Shown: positions 1-10,369, counted from the first letter of the stretch. The stretch is 64,000 nucleotides of DNA from Beta vulgaris subsp. vulgaris (GCF_026745355.1 NC_079202.1:42728561-42792560); one strand, 5' to 3'. Made by a program: numbers and translations. Notes: a model not told the origin generated them from the letters alone.

Positions 1-40
1 AAAATAGAGGATAACTAACTGTTTTATTTGAATGAAAAAT

Positions 41-54
41 GGGGGGGGGGGGGG
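41..54. repeat. Poly-G tract (14 G)
   Basis: Fourteen consecutive G in otherwise AT-rich DNA. Such runs are prone to slippage, so the exact length may be unreliable. Confidence 0.9.
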
Positions 55-159
55 AAGTAGTACCTTTAAAATATCAATTTTTTGAGAAAATAAAATGTAA
101 AAACAGTTGTTCTACCCAATTAATTTTATTTTCTACTTCATTTGTTATCACACGTTATC

Positions 160-187
160 GCACGCATTGCGTGCATGTAAGACTAGT
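160..187 (+). mobile_element. Candidate Helitron 3' terminus
   Basis: A near-perfect hairpin (GCACGCA at 160-166 pairing with TGCGTGC at 168-174) is followed after 8 bases by CTAGT at 183-187. A short GC-rich hairpin a few bases before a terminal CTRR is the standard Helitron 3' end. The rest of the element would lie to the left, before or near the window start, and I did not find its 5' TC end. It is supported only by the terminus and by two better-bounded elements in this window with the same architecture. Confidence 0.4.
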
Positions 188-309
188 ATTAAAAAAAAAA
201 CACTAACCTCTGCTTTCCTCTCACTTTCTCCTTCTACTTCATTCCTCTTAGCTGATTTCTTTCTTCTTTGTTAGATAAAAAAAAAGTATAACAAAACCAT
301 ATACATTCA

Positions 310-380
310 ATGGCTCGATCTTTTTCTAACGCTAAGGTTTTCTTTTCCCTTGTTGACAACATCTCCATGGCCTCTCAAAG
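310..380 (+). CDS. LEA5/SAG21-like first exon (probable gene fragment)
   Basis: From the ATG at 310 the frame reads MARSFSNAKVFFSLV, followed by nine more residues, up to an AAAG/GTAGTT splice-donor-like site at 380/381. The start MARSFSN-K is the hallmark N-terminus of the LEA_3 family (Lea5, SAG21), small stress-induced proteins generally placed in mitochondria. The family continues into a tail with a W-x-PDP-x-TG-x-Y motif, and I do not see that tail here. A possible exon from about 433 to 619, using the CAG at 430-432, would be acidic and unlike the family, and the implied 52-bp intron is too short for a typical plant intron. I therefore read this as an isolated first exon or a decayed copy. 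The frame and start are seen directly; the family assignment rests on the N-terminal motif alone. Confidence 0.42.
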
Positions 381-928
381 GTAGTTATACTCGTGTTTTT
401 TTACCTCTATAATGTTTTCAAGTGTTGTCCAGCGACGCGGCGGAGGCGGTGGAGGAAGAAGATGAAAAAGGAGCAGCGGTACCGTTGTCGCAGTTTCGTC
501 CAACGAAACATATTGGGTCAGACGGTCTGACTCAATACTTTCACATAAATAAAGGCACACGGAGTATCAACCATTTCTTTTCTTTGTTCCTCTTTCGTCA
601 AATTTTGTTTAGTTATTAATGACATTCGGCATTTGCATCCATAACCAGGTAACTTTTACTACAAATAATCATTCATTATCTATTATATCTGCAATTGATA
701 TCACTGAATTTACCGTAATCCATTAGTGACTATAACTAGAGTCTAGAGAGGTAAAAGTCTTTTAAGAAAAAACAGAGCTTCTTTATATCCAAACACAAAT
801 CAGAATTGAATTCACATTCACAGAAACGCAGATTACAAATCACCCAAATATAATTTCACAAAACACACATAGTGCCTTACCTCTAAACCTAAGAACAACT
901 AGGTCTACTCTTAATTAGTGCACAATTA
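381..928. other. Stretch without a supported gene
   Basis: It holds the possible second exon of the LEA5-like fragment and an inverted repeat at about 507-532 (TTGGGTCAGAC against GTCTGACTCAA). The part from about 780 resembles the 3' flank of the second small-protein gene near 20050-20240, so it belongs to the duplicated segment shared with that locus. Confidence 0.5.
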
Positions 929-937
929 TGATTCTCA

Positions 938-999
938 CAGGGTGAGAATCGATCCCCTGTCATGGTGGAAGGAGAGCCTCACAAGCACTAGGCCGACCT
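938..999 (-). mobile_element. SINE-like tRNA-derived insertion with 9-bp target duplication
   Basis: Read on the minus strand, the 62-bp insert has an A-box-like GGCCTAGTGCTTG and a B-box-like GGGGATCGATTC, the internal Pol III promoter layout of plant SINE heads. TGATTCTCA flanks it on both sides (929-937 and 1000-1008). The matching 3' flank of the paralogous gene near 20200-20270 lacks the insert, which supports a true insertion after the duplication. There is no A-rich tail, so this is a short or truncated copy. Confidence 0.55.
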
Positions 1000-1034
1000 T
1001 GATTCTCATAATGATCATGTAAAATGGGTTGCTT

Positions 1035-1253
1035 TTAGTTCTCCTTCTCCGGATAAACTTGATGATTTATGCTCTTCTTGTTGTTCTGGATGAAGGAATC
1101 ACCATGGTTAGAGGAGATAGGAAAGAGAAAAATAGATAGAATTTGATCCCAAATCATGCGTTTGACGAGCTTTCTCTTAGCTGGGATAACACTCCCCTTC
1201 TTTGGTTTCAAGTAAAATGCGACTTCCTCGCTACTTTTGCTCTTTTTCTCCAT
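1035..1253 (-). CDS. Small conserved plant protein, copy A (72 aa)
   Basis: This is a single-exon frame starting MEKKSKSSEEVAFYLKPKKG and followed by a basic core, RKLVKRMIWD. The C-terminal third is polar and rich in N, K and S. I see no signal peptide or catalytic motif. A paralogue at 20278-20487 conserves the core VAFYLKP-x-KG-x-VIPA-x-RKLVKRMIWD-x-ILS, which is the main evidence that the frame is real. An upstream in-frame ATG at 1266-1268 exists, but the equivalent position in the paralogue is ACG, so the shared ATG at 1251-1253 is the better start. A TATA box lies at 1387-1395. The function is unknown; short plant proteins with an RK-x-VK-x-M core exist, but I cannot name the family. 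A SINE-like piece sits just downstream of the stop. Confidence 0.68.
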   Translation of the reverse strand: MEKKSKSSEEVAFYLKPKKGSVIPAKRKLVKRMIWDQILSIFLFPISSNHGDSFIQNNKKSINHQVYPEKEN

Positions 1254-1386
1254 CTTATTCTTTGCCATTTTCTTTCTGAAGTTTGGCGTTATGCAGGAAA
1301 GGTGAAACTTGGAAGCAGGGGAGAAAGAGAGCAAGAAGTGGGGGAAATGGTTGTAAAATGAAGTACTACATATCAAGCTTATGAGG

Positions 1387-1395
1387 CTATTTATA
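1387..1395 (-). promoter_or_regulatory. TATA box of small-protein gene copy A
   Basis: The minus strand reads TATAAATAG about 134 bp upstream of the chosen ATG. This allows a transcription start near 1360 and a 5' UTR of roughly 100 bases. Confidence 0.5.
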
Positions 1396-1984
1396 TTTTT
1401 TGAGAAGTACATTTAAGTTTACAGTAGAAGTAAATGTTAATGTAGGTAAAAGAAAGGTCTTTGTTTTAGCTAAAGTCAGCCAGTGAGGAAGATGAGGCTT
1501 GGTAAAAGGGGAAGGACAAGAGTATACGTGTTTCTCCAAAGGTCAATTAATAAATTTATTAAGGTAGGATTGGAGATCGTATGATTTTTGTGTCCTTTCC
1601 CGAACCAGTCAACCTTGTTCTCAACTTGGCCAATTCATTTCACGCAGCAATTTTCCCATGATGGTTCTTCCATAAAAATGATGATAATTTTTTTTTTAAA
1701 AAAAAACTGATTCGAGCTGAAATTCTGACTTAAAACATGGCTGAACTGATAGTTAAGATTATAGTTGATTAATGACGCTCGAATATTAATATTAATCGAA
1801 AATCGATCTGATGATCTGGCTACTGTATAATTCAGTATTCGTATGACTAGAAATTGACTGAACCAAATACGACCTCAACTCGAAAGAATAAGAGACTTGA
1901 TCAGACCCAACTAAAGAGGGTATATTGATCTTTCATGACTTCATCCAAATACACCATTTGCTTTTTTTAATGGGTTCACTTTGA
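1396..1984. other. Intergenic stretch, nothing recognised
   Basis: AT-rich sequence upstream of the small-protein gene, with homopolymer A and T runs near 1690. I see no gene, RNA or bounded mobile element. Confidence 0.5.
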
Positions 1985-2206
1985 GTTATGACGTTATTCA
2001 CAAATTTATGTTTTACTATCATTTGTGATTAATGGATAAGAAAAAATATAGTGATGTGTGATCTTATTTGATTGGTCTCGATATATACTTTTGGAATATC
2101 ATCTTTTTATATTTTTTACAAATACAAATTTAAAGTTATTAATGTTCAAATATTTACATTGTAAGTATGAAAGGTAAAGTATAACAATTAAAAAGAAAAT
2201 GAGGTA
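1985..2206. mobile_element. Degenerate MITE related to the one at 2878-3135
   Basis: Shared words include a CATTTGTGAT stretch, a TGTG-GATCTT stretch, TTTTTACAAATAC, and the terminal block GTATAACAATTAAAA. The ends have decayed and I cannot assign a target duplication. Confidence 0.3.
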
Positions 2207-2545
2207 ATATGACTTAGAATCCTATATTATCTGACTGAAATGCAACTCGAGTATCCAAATTGAGACCTCTTAATACATACATGTTAGTTATTTTGTTCGG
2301 GTTTTGTCTAGCATAAACAAGTAGCATGTGCATAGACTTCTTTTACTGTTTTACACACACTTAATTCACCTTTGAGCAAGTAAAAATAGGAAGAGGACAT
2401 GTCCAACACTCTTTATGGCCCAAATGCTAGTTAGCTATCAAAAAAATTCTTATTAACAAAATAAAAAATAAAAAACAGGCAATTGGAAAATAGCATTGCA
2501 TAACATTTGAAAGACTGAAGCAGAAGGAAACTTTTGAAAATTAAT

Positions 2546-3432
2546 TACTTCCTTCTAATACTATTATAGCAATTTAATTAGGAGGTGATTGGTGGTGGAT
2601 CTTTGTAATTTTTTTAATCTTAAAGTATCATTGCTATCGCTTCTAATACTATTATTTTTAATTTTATGAGAGAAAGCATAACTCAATGAACTGATTACAT
2701 CATTTTTTATTAATCACTACATACACAGTGGACATGATAATAAGGCATTGAAGGAAAGGGGGACATTTAAGAGATAAGTGGACCTACATATCATGAAAAA
2801 AAAAGTACATATGTGCGTGGTAGAGAGTAGTTACTCATATACTACTTTTTTTTTTTTTTGAAAATAGGATCTAAATACTTCTTCCTTTCATTTTAATTGT
2901 TATACTTTAACATTTTACACTATTTACAAATCACACTTTGACCCTCATTTGTGATTTATACGTGAATAAAAATATATTCATGTGGGATCTTGTCACATTC
3001 GTCTTAGTATGTATTTTGTTAATATGTACTTTTTATAATTTTTACAAATACAAAACTAGAAATATATATCGTCAAAGTTTTGCATTGGCATGCGTAAAAA
3101 GTATGAGTATAACAATTAAAATGAAACAGATGGAGTATATAAATTACTTAAAGTTATAAAAATCAGTTTGTACTTATTTGATATTTGATAGTAAACTTTC
3201 ATAAAAGGGAAATATAATGATTAAGATCAATGTAGAAGTATATTTTTTTGGTTATATGGGGCCTATCCAATTAGATAAATCAAACCTTATATGAAACAAG
3301 TATTTAGGGAACAACCTTTCAAACATGAAGAAGAAAGAAGTACTAATTAATTTTCACATTGCTATCGCTTCATATAGAATACTTTATTTACAAAAATAGC
3401 AATGATAACTCCTTTATAAGATGAAGGAAGTA
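2546..3432. mobile_element. Candidate older MITE interrupted by a second MITE
   Basis: TACTTCCTTC at 2546-2555 is the exact inverse of GAAGGAAGTA at 3423-3432. Further in, paired blocks contain TAGCAAT and ATTGCTAT. The MITE at 2878-3135 would be nested inside. The ends are Stowaway-like, but the interior is too decayed to be sure. Confidence 0.25.
2878..3135. mobile_element. Stowaway-like MITE, 258 bp
   Basis: The terminal inverted repeats share the block TTTCATTTTAATTGTTATAC, with its inverse at the right end followed by TGGAG. The element lies between TA dinucleotides (2876-2877 and 3136-3137), the Tc1/mariner target. It has no coding capacity. Confidence 0.6.
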
Positions 3433-3716
3433 CTCCCTCCGTCCCAATTTATTTGCTACAAGCACTTTTTCACAAAGACCAAGGAGGGAGTGGTGACCAT
3501 TGACATAAATGGAATTAACAAAAAAGCAAATAGGTAAATTGTGGGATCTATATATTATATATGGAAATATTTACAAAATCAAGAAGGGAGTGATGGCAAA
3601 TTTGTAAATAAAGTGTGGGACCTATGTACTATATATGAAAATATTTGCAAATGTAGCAAATAAATTGAGACACCCCTAAATGACAAAATGTAGCAAATAA
3701 ATTGTGACGGAGGGAG
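3433..3716. mobile_element. Stowaway MITE, 284 bp
   Basis: It begins CTCCCTCCGTCCCAATTTAT and ends with the inverse, TGACGGAGGGAG, flanked by TA duplications at 3431-3432 and 3717-3718. The end sequence is the textbook plant Stowaway terminus. Internal AAATATTTGCAAAT-like blocks repeat. It is non-coding. Confidence 0.85.
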
Positions 3717-3718
3717 TA

Positions 3719-4508
3719 ATTTATACATCATTTTCATGTCTAGATAGCTTGTCCCCTTCATATGCATGTGTCAGCGTGTTGCTTTGGCTTTATTAAACAT
3801 TCCCTAATTTCAACTCTTATTAAAACGTAACAAGGGTTCAGCTCCCACGCGGTATTACACCTTGTGGAAGGGTTCAGCTCTCTACGAGTGTATCGTATTT
3901 GAGTATGATAATTTGGTTCAAGTTTGTGAAGATGCTATAATTCAACCTTTTACGAATCGAATTGGGTTAATATTTTCTCTATATTTTAGATGCAAGTTTC
4001 ATAATTTTAAGAAAAGTGGAGCTAGAAGAAGATTAGACTCATTTGTCCACCTATTTGGCAATTAATTGGGTTGAAGGATAGGTGAATGAGTGTAGCTAGG
4101 AAAAATAGTTCCAAAAACTTGGCCAAAAATAAAACGATGTAACTAAAAGAAAACACCTCAAAGTGAAAGAACAGTGCAACTAAAATAACAAAAGAAAATA
4201 TAAGATTCCATAAACTATCAAAATTTTCAGATCGAACTTTAATTATATAGAACCTATCTTTATAAAATTATAATGTCATAACACAAAGTCTTGGTTGCAA
4301 CTTGCAACTATATATTACACAAAAAATTATTATATAATAAATATTCACACGTGCGGATTACTTTCACAATTCTAATCTCACCTCATTCTCAACTCCCGGC
4401 CTTTCAGCCTCTCATCTCAATACCACCTCACTTTGGCTCTCCTCCCGACATGGAAGACCTTCCGTGGCATAAACTCACACTCTTAGGTCCAACTCTTTCT
4501 TCTCCATC
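3719..4508. other. Intergenic stretch, no supported gene
   Basis: Short open frames only, with no recognisable protein. The sequence at 4450-4508 continues after the hAT element at 5604, so the two flanks were contiguous before that insertion. Confidence 0.5.
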
Positions 4509-5603
4509 CAGTGGCGGAACCAGCAGGGGGGACATGGGGACAGGTGTTCCCCCACTTTAAAAAATTAATTTCACGGTTTTAAAAACAAAATAAAAAAATT
4601 GAAAAACAGACGCGTGAAACGGTGAGTAAATGACAAGCAAAAGCAAAGTCAAACCAAAAATAAGAGAGAGAACGCGGGAATTGAGAAACCCTAAATTTTT
4701 TCATAGCCAAAGGCCCAAAACTAATTCCGCAAAAAGAAGAGAGAGAACGAAGGGAGGAGAGACAGAGAGAATGCAACCACGAGCCGCCGGAAAGCGAAGA
4801 ACAAAGGAAGGAGAGATAGTGAGGAACTCAGCCAAAGTGAGAGACGAAGGAAGAACATAAATTGAGAAACGAAGGAGAGAAGTGAGGAACCCAACCACGA
4901 GCCGCCGGAAGCTAAACGTACGCCTTCCAACGGAGCAGTACAGTCGCCACTGAGTTGTTTTTTTCCTAAACCCTAAGTGTCAATTTTGTTTTTTTCAGGT
5001 AATTTGTTAATTGTAGAGTAAATTGATTTGTTGTTGGTCACGAATTCTTGAGTTGATTTGTTGATTCATGTTTTAGTTGAATTGATTTATTGTTTGTCAT
5101 GATTTTTTTCGCTTTTTTGAGGGGAAGGTAAAAAGAGAAAGGAAATCAAAATTATATTCTAACTTATTTTGCACTACAGTTTTAAGCGAGAAGAGTAAGA
5201 AACGATTTGAGTATTAATACAGTTTTTTGACTATTGAGTTGTAATTTAATGATATCATGGGAAGAACAAGAAAAAATTCCAATGCATATTTCATTCGTAG
5301 TCTCTGTTTTTGCTAGTTTGTTGGTGGATGTGATTCTCAAGGTGCATTTTCACTTGTTATTTGTCACTTAACTTATAATTATAAATATGAGTTGATTCAT
5401 AACTGACTAATTTAGTTTTATAATGTACGTGATTCTTGTTTATCAATTTAATTAGGAAACGTCAAGTGATTCACATTCACCTAATTGAAACAAGTCCAAG
5501 GCCAAGGAAAACAATTTGTGTTGTGTTTTCTTCTAAATTTTTTATTCGAATGCCGACATCCGTATTTTGTCCCCCCACTTTGAGAATCCTGGCTCCGCCA
5601 CTG
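4509..5603. mobile_element. Non-autonomous hAT element (Tip100-like ends), 1095 bp
   Basis: The left end reads CAGTGGCGGAACCAGC and the right end reads CTGGCTCCGCCACTG, its imperfect inverse. A perfect 8-bp duplication TCTCCATC flanks it (4501-4508 and 5604-5611). Eight-base duplications and CAGTGGCGGA ends are typical of plant hAT elements of the Tip100 group. Inside are a G-run followed by a C-run near the left end, an inverse run near the right end, and a purine-rich segment at 4650-4870. No transposase frame is visible, so it would depend on a relative. Confidence 0.8.
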
Positions 5604-5611
5604 TCTCCATC

Positions 5612-5993
5612 AAACATTAGTTGGCATCTTTCTTTTGATTGCTGGACCGGATCATCTTCCTCGATATGTTCTTGGCATCTCACATAAATAATGACAGATT
5701 CAATTCCTACGTCAATACCTAGTTATTTGACATTCGCAGCAAGGTAATCGACATGGATCGCAAGAATTCATCCTCCTCAATCTCCTCTTGAAATCGACAT
5801 GGTTGCTCAACAACCGAGATTTTTTCTTGAAATCGAATGAAACCAAACCATATTTTCAAGATTTATTTTTGAAATCGAACCAGAATTTTGAGATTATTCT
5901 TGAGCTGAAACAAAATTGATTGCAAATCGAAAGAAATCCAGCTAGATATTGAGATATTTTCTTGAAATCGACTGCAAATGTTCTGTTGGAGTT
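5612..5993. other. Stretch with degenerate CTTGAAATCGA repeats
   Basis: The phrase CTTGAAATCGA or GAAATCGA recurs near 5788, 5826, 5871 and 5961, suggesting a decayed short tandem repeat directly upstream of the copia-1 LTR. No gene is seen. Confidence 0.4.
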
Positions 5994-6644
5994 TATGGTA
6001 GAAACTCCAATTTTGCTTCAAAAAAATATAAAGAGTCTATTTTATCTTTTGTCCCACATTGAAAAAATAGAAGGGAAGAGTAAGGTTTACCCTTTGACTT
6101 GAAATGAGGCTTTTAGTGGGTTTGTGGTGATGTGTTGTTATCACACACGCGTAGTCCACCTGGTTTGGGCCAGGGCTATGGGCTTTGGGCTTTGAGCTTT
6201 GGGGAATAAACTTAACTTAAGTATCTTTTTGGGTCAATTATTTGTCAACATTCAACGACCGTTTTTATCAGTCATAAGCTACCAATTTTCCTCTCTATAT
6301 CTTAATATTTGGTTTTCCCCTAATTTTTCTCCTGATCAGCTGCCATTATCCTTCCCATTTATTGACTGTTTTTTCCAAAATTTCAGTCATGTTTTGATCT
6401 CGTTTGGTTTTCCTCTCCCTATGAATACTATTGTTCTAGTATTCATTGGATAGAGAAACACGCAAATCTGTTCTCTTCCTTTCTGCTCTATAATTCTGGG
6501 CAACATTCAAGATCGTTCTCAATTTGCTTTTCTTTCAACACCAGAAACGCAAAAACCGGCAAATTCAACTTTAGGGTAGTGATCTTCTCATACCACGGTT
6601 GTAAGATAAGTTTGTTTTAATTGTTACCAGTTTACGTTCCTGCA
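5994..6644 (+). repeat. Copia-1 5' LTR
   Basis: It starts TGTTGGAGTTTATGG and ends TTACGTTCCTGCA (TG...CA). Compared with the 3' LTR it lacks a ~46-bp segment near its end and a ~24-bp segment near its start. Its TATA position reads TATGAATA (6420-6427), where the 3' LTR has TATAAATA, so the promoter of the element itself looks mutated. Confidence 0.85.
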
Positions 6645-6681
6645 TTTTAAAGTTGAATTTTTGTATTTGTTTTACGAAACT

Positions 6682-7600
6682 ATGGCCGGTGAAATTTCTG
6701 ATGATAATGTGCATATTCTTAATTATGTCCCTATTACCACCCCTTTGTCCCTAATATGTCTAAGTTAGAACCGTTTGTTGGGAGAAATTATAAGATGTGG
6801 TCTGATAAGATAGAATTTTTCTTGGGTCAAATTGGGGTAGATGATTGTTTGTCTGCTGTTGCTGCTCTTGAGAATTATTTTAGGGATTTTGTGAAAGACA
6901 ATAAGACTTATCGTGGGATGCTACTGCATTATATGACTTATGTCATTTATATGATTTATAGTAAGTCGAAATATGCTAAGGATATTTAGGATGCTTTGAA
7001 TGCTAAGTTTGTTTTCATGATTTTAGGACTAAGAAATATGCTTGTAGTCGTTGGTTGAAGTTTACTATGTCTGATAATAAAACCGTGCTAGATGAAGTTC
7101 ATGAGTATGAACATTTTTGTGCTGATATCGTGGTTGAGGGCATGTCCATTCCTGATCTTTTCTAAGCCAACTGTTTACTTGAGAAATTACCTCCTCCATG
7201 GGAAACTTCTTTTCATTCCTTGAAACATAGACAGAAAGATTTTACCCTTCAGGAATTAGTTTTCCACATTAAGATTGAGGAGTAGAACTGTATCCAAATT
7301 GAACGAAAATCAGTTGATCATTCTTCCTCTTCTGCTAATCTTGAGGAAACTAAAGCTACTGCAGGTAAAGGACCAAAGGTAAGGGTCCAAATCAGTTTCA
7401 TGATCAGTTTCATGGTACAAGGTAGAATTATAACAACTTCAAGGGAAAAGGTAAGTATAAGGGAAGTTGCTTCGTTTGTGATAAGTATGGGCATGCTGCC
7501 AAGGATTGTCGTCAATGAAAGGAAGCTAGCTCCAAACAAAGCAAAAGACAACAAAGCTCAATTCAACCTTGCTGAAGATGACATTATTGCTGCAGTAGTG
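6682..7600 (+). pseudogene. Copia-1 gag remnant with zinc knuckle
   Basis: The reading frame begins at the ATG at 6682 (MAGEISDDNVHILNYV), stops at 6766-6768, and continues in another frame with a copia capsid-type segment (FVGRNYKMWSDKIEFFLG, 6774 onward). Several further stops and shifts follow. At 7468-7509 a C-x2-C-x4-H-x4-C zinc knuckle (CFVCDKYGHAAKDC) marks the nucleocapsid end, in a different frame from the protease that follows. Gag would package the element's RNA in virus-like particles; this copy cannot make a complete one. Confidence 0.75.
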
Positions 7601-7609
7601 TCCGAGGTT

Positions 7610-8035
7610 AATCTGGTAAGCAATATTTCTGAATGGATCATGGACACCGGTGCAACCCTTCACATCTGTGCCAACAAGGAAATGTTCCAAGACTACAACC
7701 AAGTTTCAAAAGGACAATGCGTCTTCATGGGCAACTCAAGCACTGTGAATGTTCTAAGCAAAGGAAAGGTTTTCCTGAAATTAATTTCTAGGAAAGCCAT
7801 TGATTTGCATAATCCTTTGCATGTCCCCAACATCCGCAGAAACCTCATTTCTGGTTCTCTTTTAAACCAAGGCGGGATCAAGTTAGCTTTTGAATATGAT
7901 AAACTTGTATTAACCAGAGATGGTGTTTTTGTGGGCAAAGGCTTTTGTAATGATGGACTTTTTGTTTTGGATGTTTTTATTGATAATAAGAACTCTACTT
8001 CTTCTGTTTATAATGCCGAGTTTGTTTTTTTATGA
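7610..8035 (+). pseudogene. Copia-1 aspartic protease and pre-integrase remnant
   Basis: This open segment holds the catalytic DTGA of retroelement aspartic proteases at 7643-7654 (WIMDTGATLHIC). It is followed by a typical copia stretch that leads into the GAG-pre-integrase region (LHVPNIRRNLISGSLL). The frame stops at 8033-8035, where the next residues (HFRLGHVN) are conserved in copia polyproteins. The protease would cut the Gag-Pol polyprotein. It remains open for about 140 codons but is cut off from both neighbours. Confidence 0.75.
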
Positions 8036-9172
8036 CATTTTAGACTAGGTCATGTGAATGTTTGCATCTATTAAAAGGCTAAAACATCTTAGTCTTATTC
8101 TCGACTTTAGTCAATACTTCTTTTGATAAATGTAAAGTGTGTTTAGAAGCTAAGCACCCTAAGAAAGCATTCAACAAAAATGTGTCATGTTCCTCTACTT
8201 TATTTGAGTTAGTCCATAGTGACTTAGGTAACTTTAAGAAGTCTATGAGTAGGGGAGGAAAGAAGTATTACATTACTTTTGTTGATGACTTCTCACCTTA
8301 TACTAAGATTTATTTATTGAGTTCTAAGGATGAGGCTGAAGAGAAATTTCTAATCTATAAAGTCGAAGATGGGAACCAATTGGGCCTTAAGATTAAGAAG
8401 GTGAGATCAGATAGGGGTGGAGAATATGATAGAGTTTTCCTTAAGAAATTTTGTGAGCCTAATGGGATTATTAATGAGGTTACAACTCCTTATACCCAAC
8501 AACAAAATGGAATAGGTGAGCGGAAAAATAAAACTCTCTGGATTTGATGAATGCAATGTTTATTAGTTAAGGTATACCTACTAACATGTGGGGTGAGGCT
8601 ATTCTTTTTGCTTGGTATGTTCTTAACCAAGTTCCCCGTAAGAAGTTAGATCATATTCCCTATGAATTATGGAAAGGCTGCAAGCCTAATTTGGGTTACC
8701 TCAAAGTGTGGGGGTGTTTGGGTAAGATAGGACTTTCTGACTTTCAAAGGAGTAAGATTGGACTTAAAACTGTAGATGGTATCTTTATTGGTTATGCTTC
8801 TAATAGTGCTGCATATAGACTCATTCTTAAGGCTGCATCTAGTTTTGATCCTATTAGAGAGTCAAGGGATGTTAAATTCTTTGAGAATGTTTTTCCTATG
8901 AAAGTTAGTATACAATCATGCTTGCATGCTCCATCTTCTTCTACTTTGCATCATGACATTGCATCATCTAGTGAGACCTTAGAACCTAGAAGGAGTAAGA
9001 AAGCCAGAATTGAGTATAGTTTCGGATCTATTTTATTTCTACCTTTCTAGATGAGAAAGAGTGTTTAGATGAGCAAGATGTCAATGCATTTGTATTGGAA
9101 GAGGACCTGAGAACCTATGCTGAGGCCATGAGATCTGTAGATTCAAATTTTTGGTTAGAGGCTATTAAGTAT
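8036..9172 (+). pseudogene. Copia-1 integrase remnant
   Basis: The rve integrase core is readable at 8137-8547. The first catalytic Asp is in ELVHSDLGNF, the second in VRSDRGGEYD, and the Glu is in QQNGIGERKN, giving the D,D,E triad. After a stop at 8545-8547 the C-terminal copia segment continues at 8586-9050 (AWYVLNQVPRKKLDHIPYEL, then YLKVWGC). The integrase would insert the cDNA copy into host DNA. The region ends at EAIK, where the CACTA element entered. Confidence 0.78.
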
Positions 9173-10366
9173 CACTAGTGGAAAAATGAAGAAGGGCTGC
9201 GCTGAAAAAGGCCTGTAGGGCTGCGCTTTTTGACAGCAGCCCTTTCAATAGCAGCCCTTCATATTTTTAGTACCCTTCACTGTGAAGGGCTGCACTTTTT
9301 AGGTAAAAGCGCAGCCCTTAATAACTAGAAGGGCTGCACTTTTTAGGTAAAAGCGCAGCCCTTCATGGCTAGAAGGGCTGCGCTTTTACCTAAAAAGCGC
9401 AGCCCTTCCTACCAAAAAAATAATAATTTTTTTTTTTGACATTTTTTACTCATAATCTCACATTTTCAGAAATTATACAGAAGAGAAGAGAAACGAAACG
9501 AAAATAAACCCAAAACAAAAAAAAGAACGAAACGAAAATTAAAAAAAGGAACAAAAACTAATATACAGAAGAGAAGAAATTATAGATCTGAAAATACAAG
9601 AACATTAATCAAAACGAATATGAAAATACAAGAACATTAATCAAAACAAAGAGAAGTATAGAAGAACATTAAATCAAAACAAAAAGAAGTATACAAGAAC
9701 ATTAATCAAAACAAAGAGAAGTATACAAGAACATTAATCAAAACAAAGAGAAGTATACAAGAACATTATAGATCTGAAAATACAAGAACAACCTCCAAAC
9801 ATTAATCTAATAATGTTTAAATACATAAAACAAAACCCTAATACATAATTAAGGAAAAAAATTTGGTAATACTTAAAATGCCTATTTGGAGTCTTAAACG
9901 AACTCAGATGGCTTAAAAATGTTTGACTCGTTGGCCCATTCCGCTTCTGAAAAGGTATCACAATAGGAAATCGGACTCCATCGGCATGATTCGTGCAAAT
10001 CATTTCAGGCTTTTTGTCGCGTTTGTCGCATTTTCTGGGAGTTTTTGAGAGAGAAGAGAGGATGAGAGAGAAGGAGGAAAGGGAGGAGGGTCGTGAGAGA
10101 GGAGAGAGAAGGAGGAAAATGGATGAGGGACGTGAGAGAGGAGAGATAATGAGGGATAATATATCTGAAGCCCGCTCAATATTTCAAAGCCCGCTATTTT
10201 TTTATTTCAAATTTTTTTAAGAAGGGCTGCGCTTTTCTTCAAAAGCGCAGCCCTACTTAGTCAGAAGGGCTGCGCTTTTTCTAAAAGCGCAGCCCTACTA
10301 AGCCCTTCTGTTATGTAGGGCTGCACTTTTATCAAAAGCGCAGCCCTTCCTTTTTTTCCCCTAGTG
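9173..10366. mobile_element. CACTA-1: non-autonomous CACTA (En/Spm-type) element, 1194 bp
   Basis: The ends are CACTAGTGGAAAAA and its near inverse TTTTTTTCCCCTAGTG. TAT sits on both sides (9170-9172 and 10367-10369), matching the 3-bp duplication of CACTA elements. Both subterminal regions carry many copies of AGGGCTGCGCTTTT in both orientations, as expected for transposase-binding repeats. The interior has a purine/pyrimidine-rich segment and a short coding exon on the minus strand shared with CACTA-2 (50033-51176). No transposase is present. It interrupts copia-1, so it is the younger insertion. Confidence 0.85.
9919..10003 (-). pseudogene. Coding exon remnant carried by CACTA-1
   Basis: From the ATG at 10001-10003 the minus strand reads MICTNHADGVRFPIVIPF, then QKRNGPTSQT. 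The same 28 residues occur in CACTA-2 from 50531 with only two amino-acid changes, while six other codons differ synonymously. That pattern indicates protein-level constraint in the ancestor. Copy 1 lacks a ~27-bp block after the QT, and its downstream frame differs from copy 2. It could be the first exon of the parent element's own transposase gene or a captured host exon. I do not recognise the protein. Confidence 0.5.
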
Positions 10367-10369
10367 TAT

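Noticed and set aside
4444..5695. Open frame spliced across the hAT insertion (from an ATG at 4450)
   Set aside because: Rejoining the two flanks keeps a short frame open, but the product has no recognisable domain and no codon-use support.
6199..6453. 84-codon open frame inside the copia-1 5' LTR
   Set aside because: It is LTR sequence repeated at the 3' end, where the frame is not conserved.
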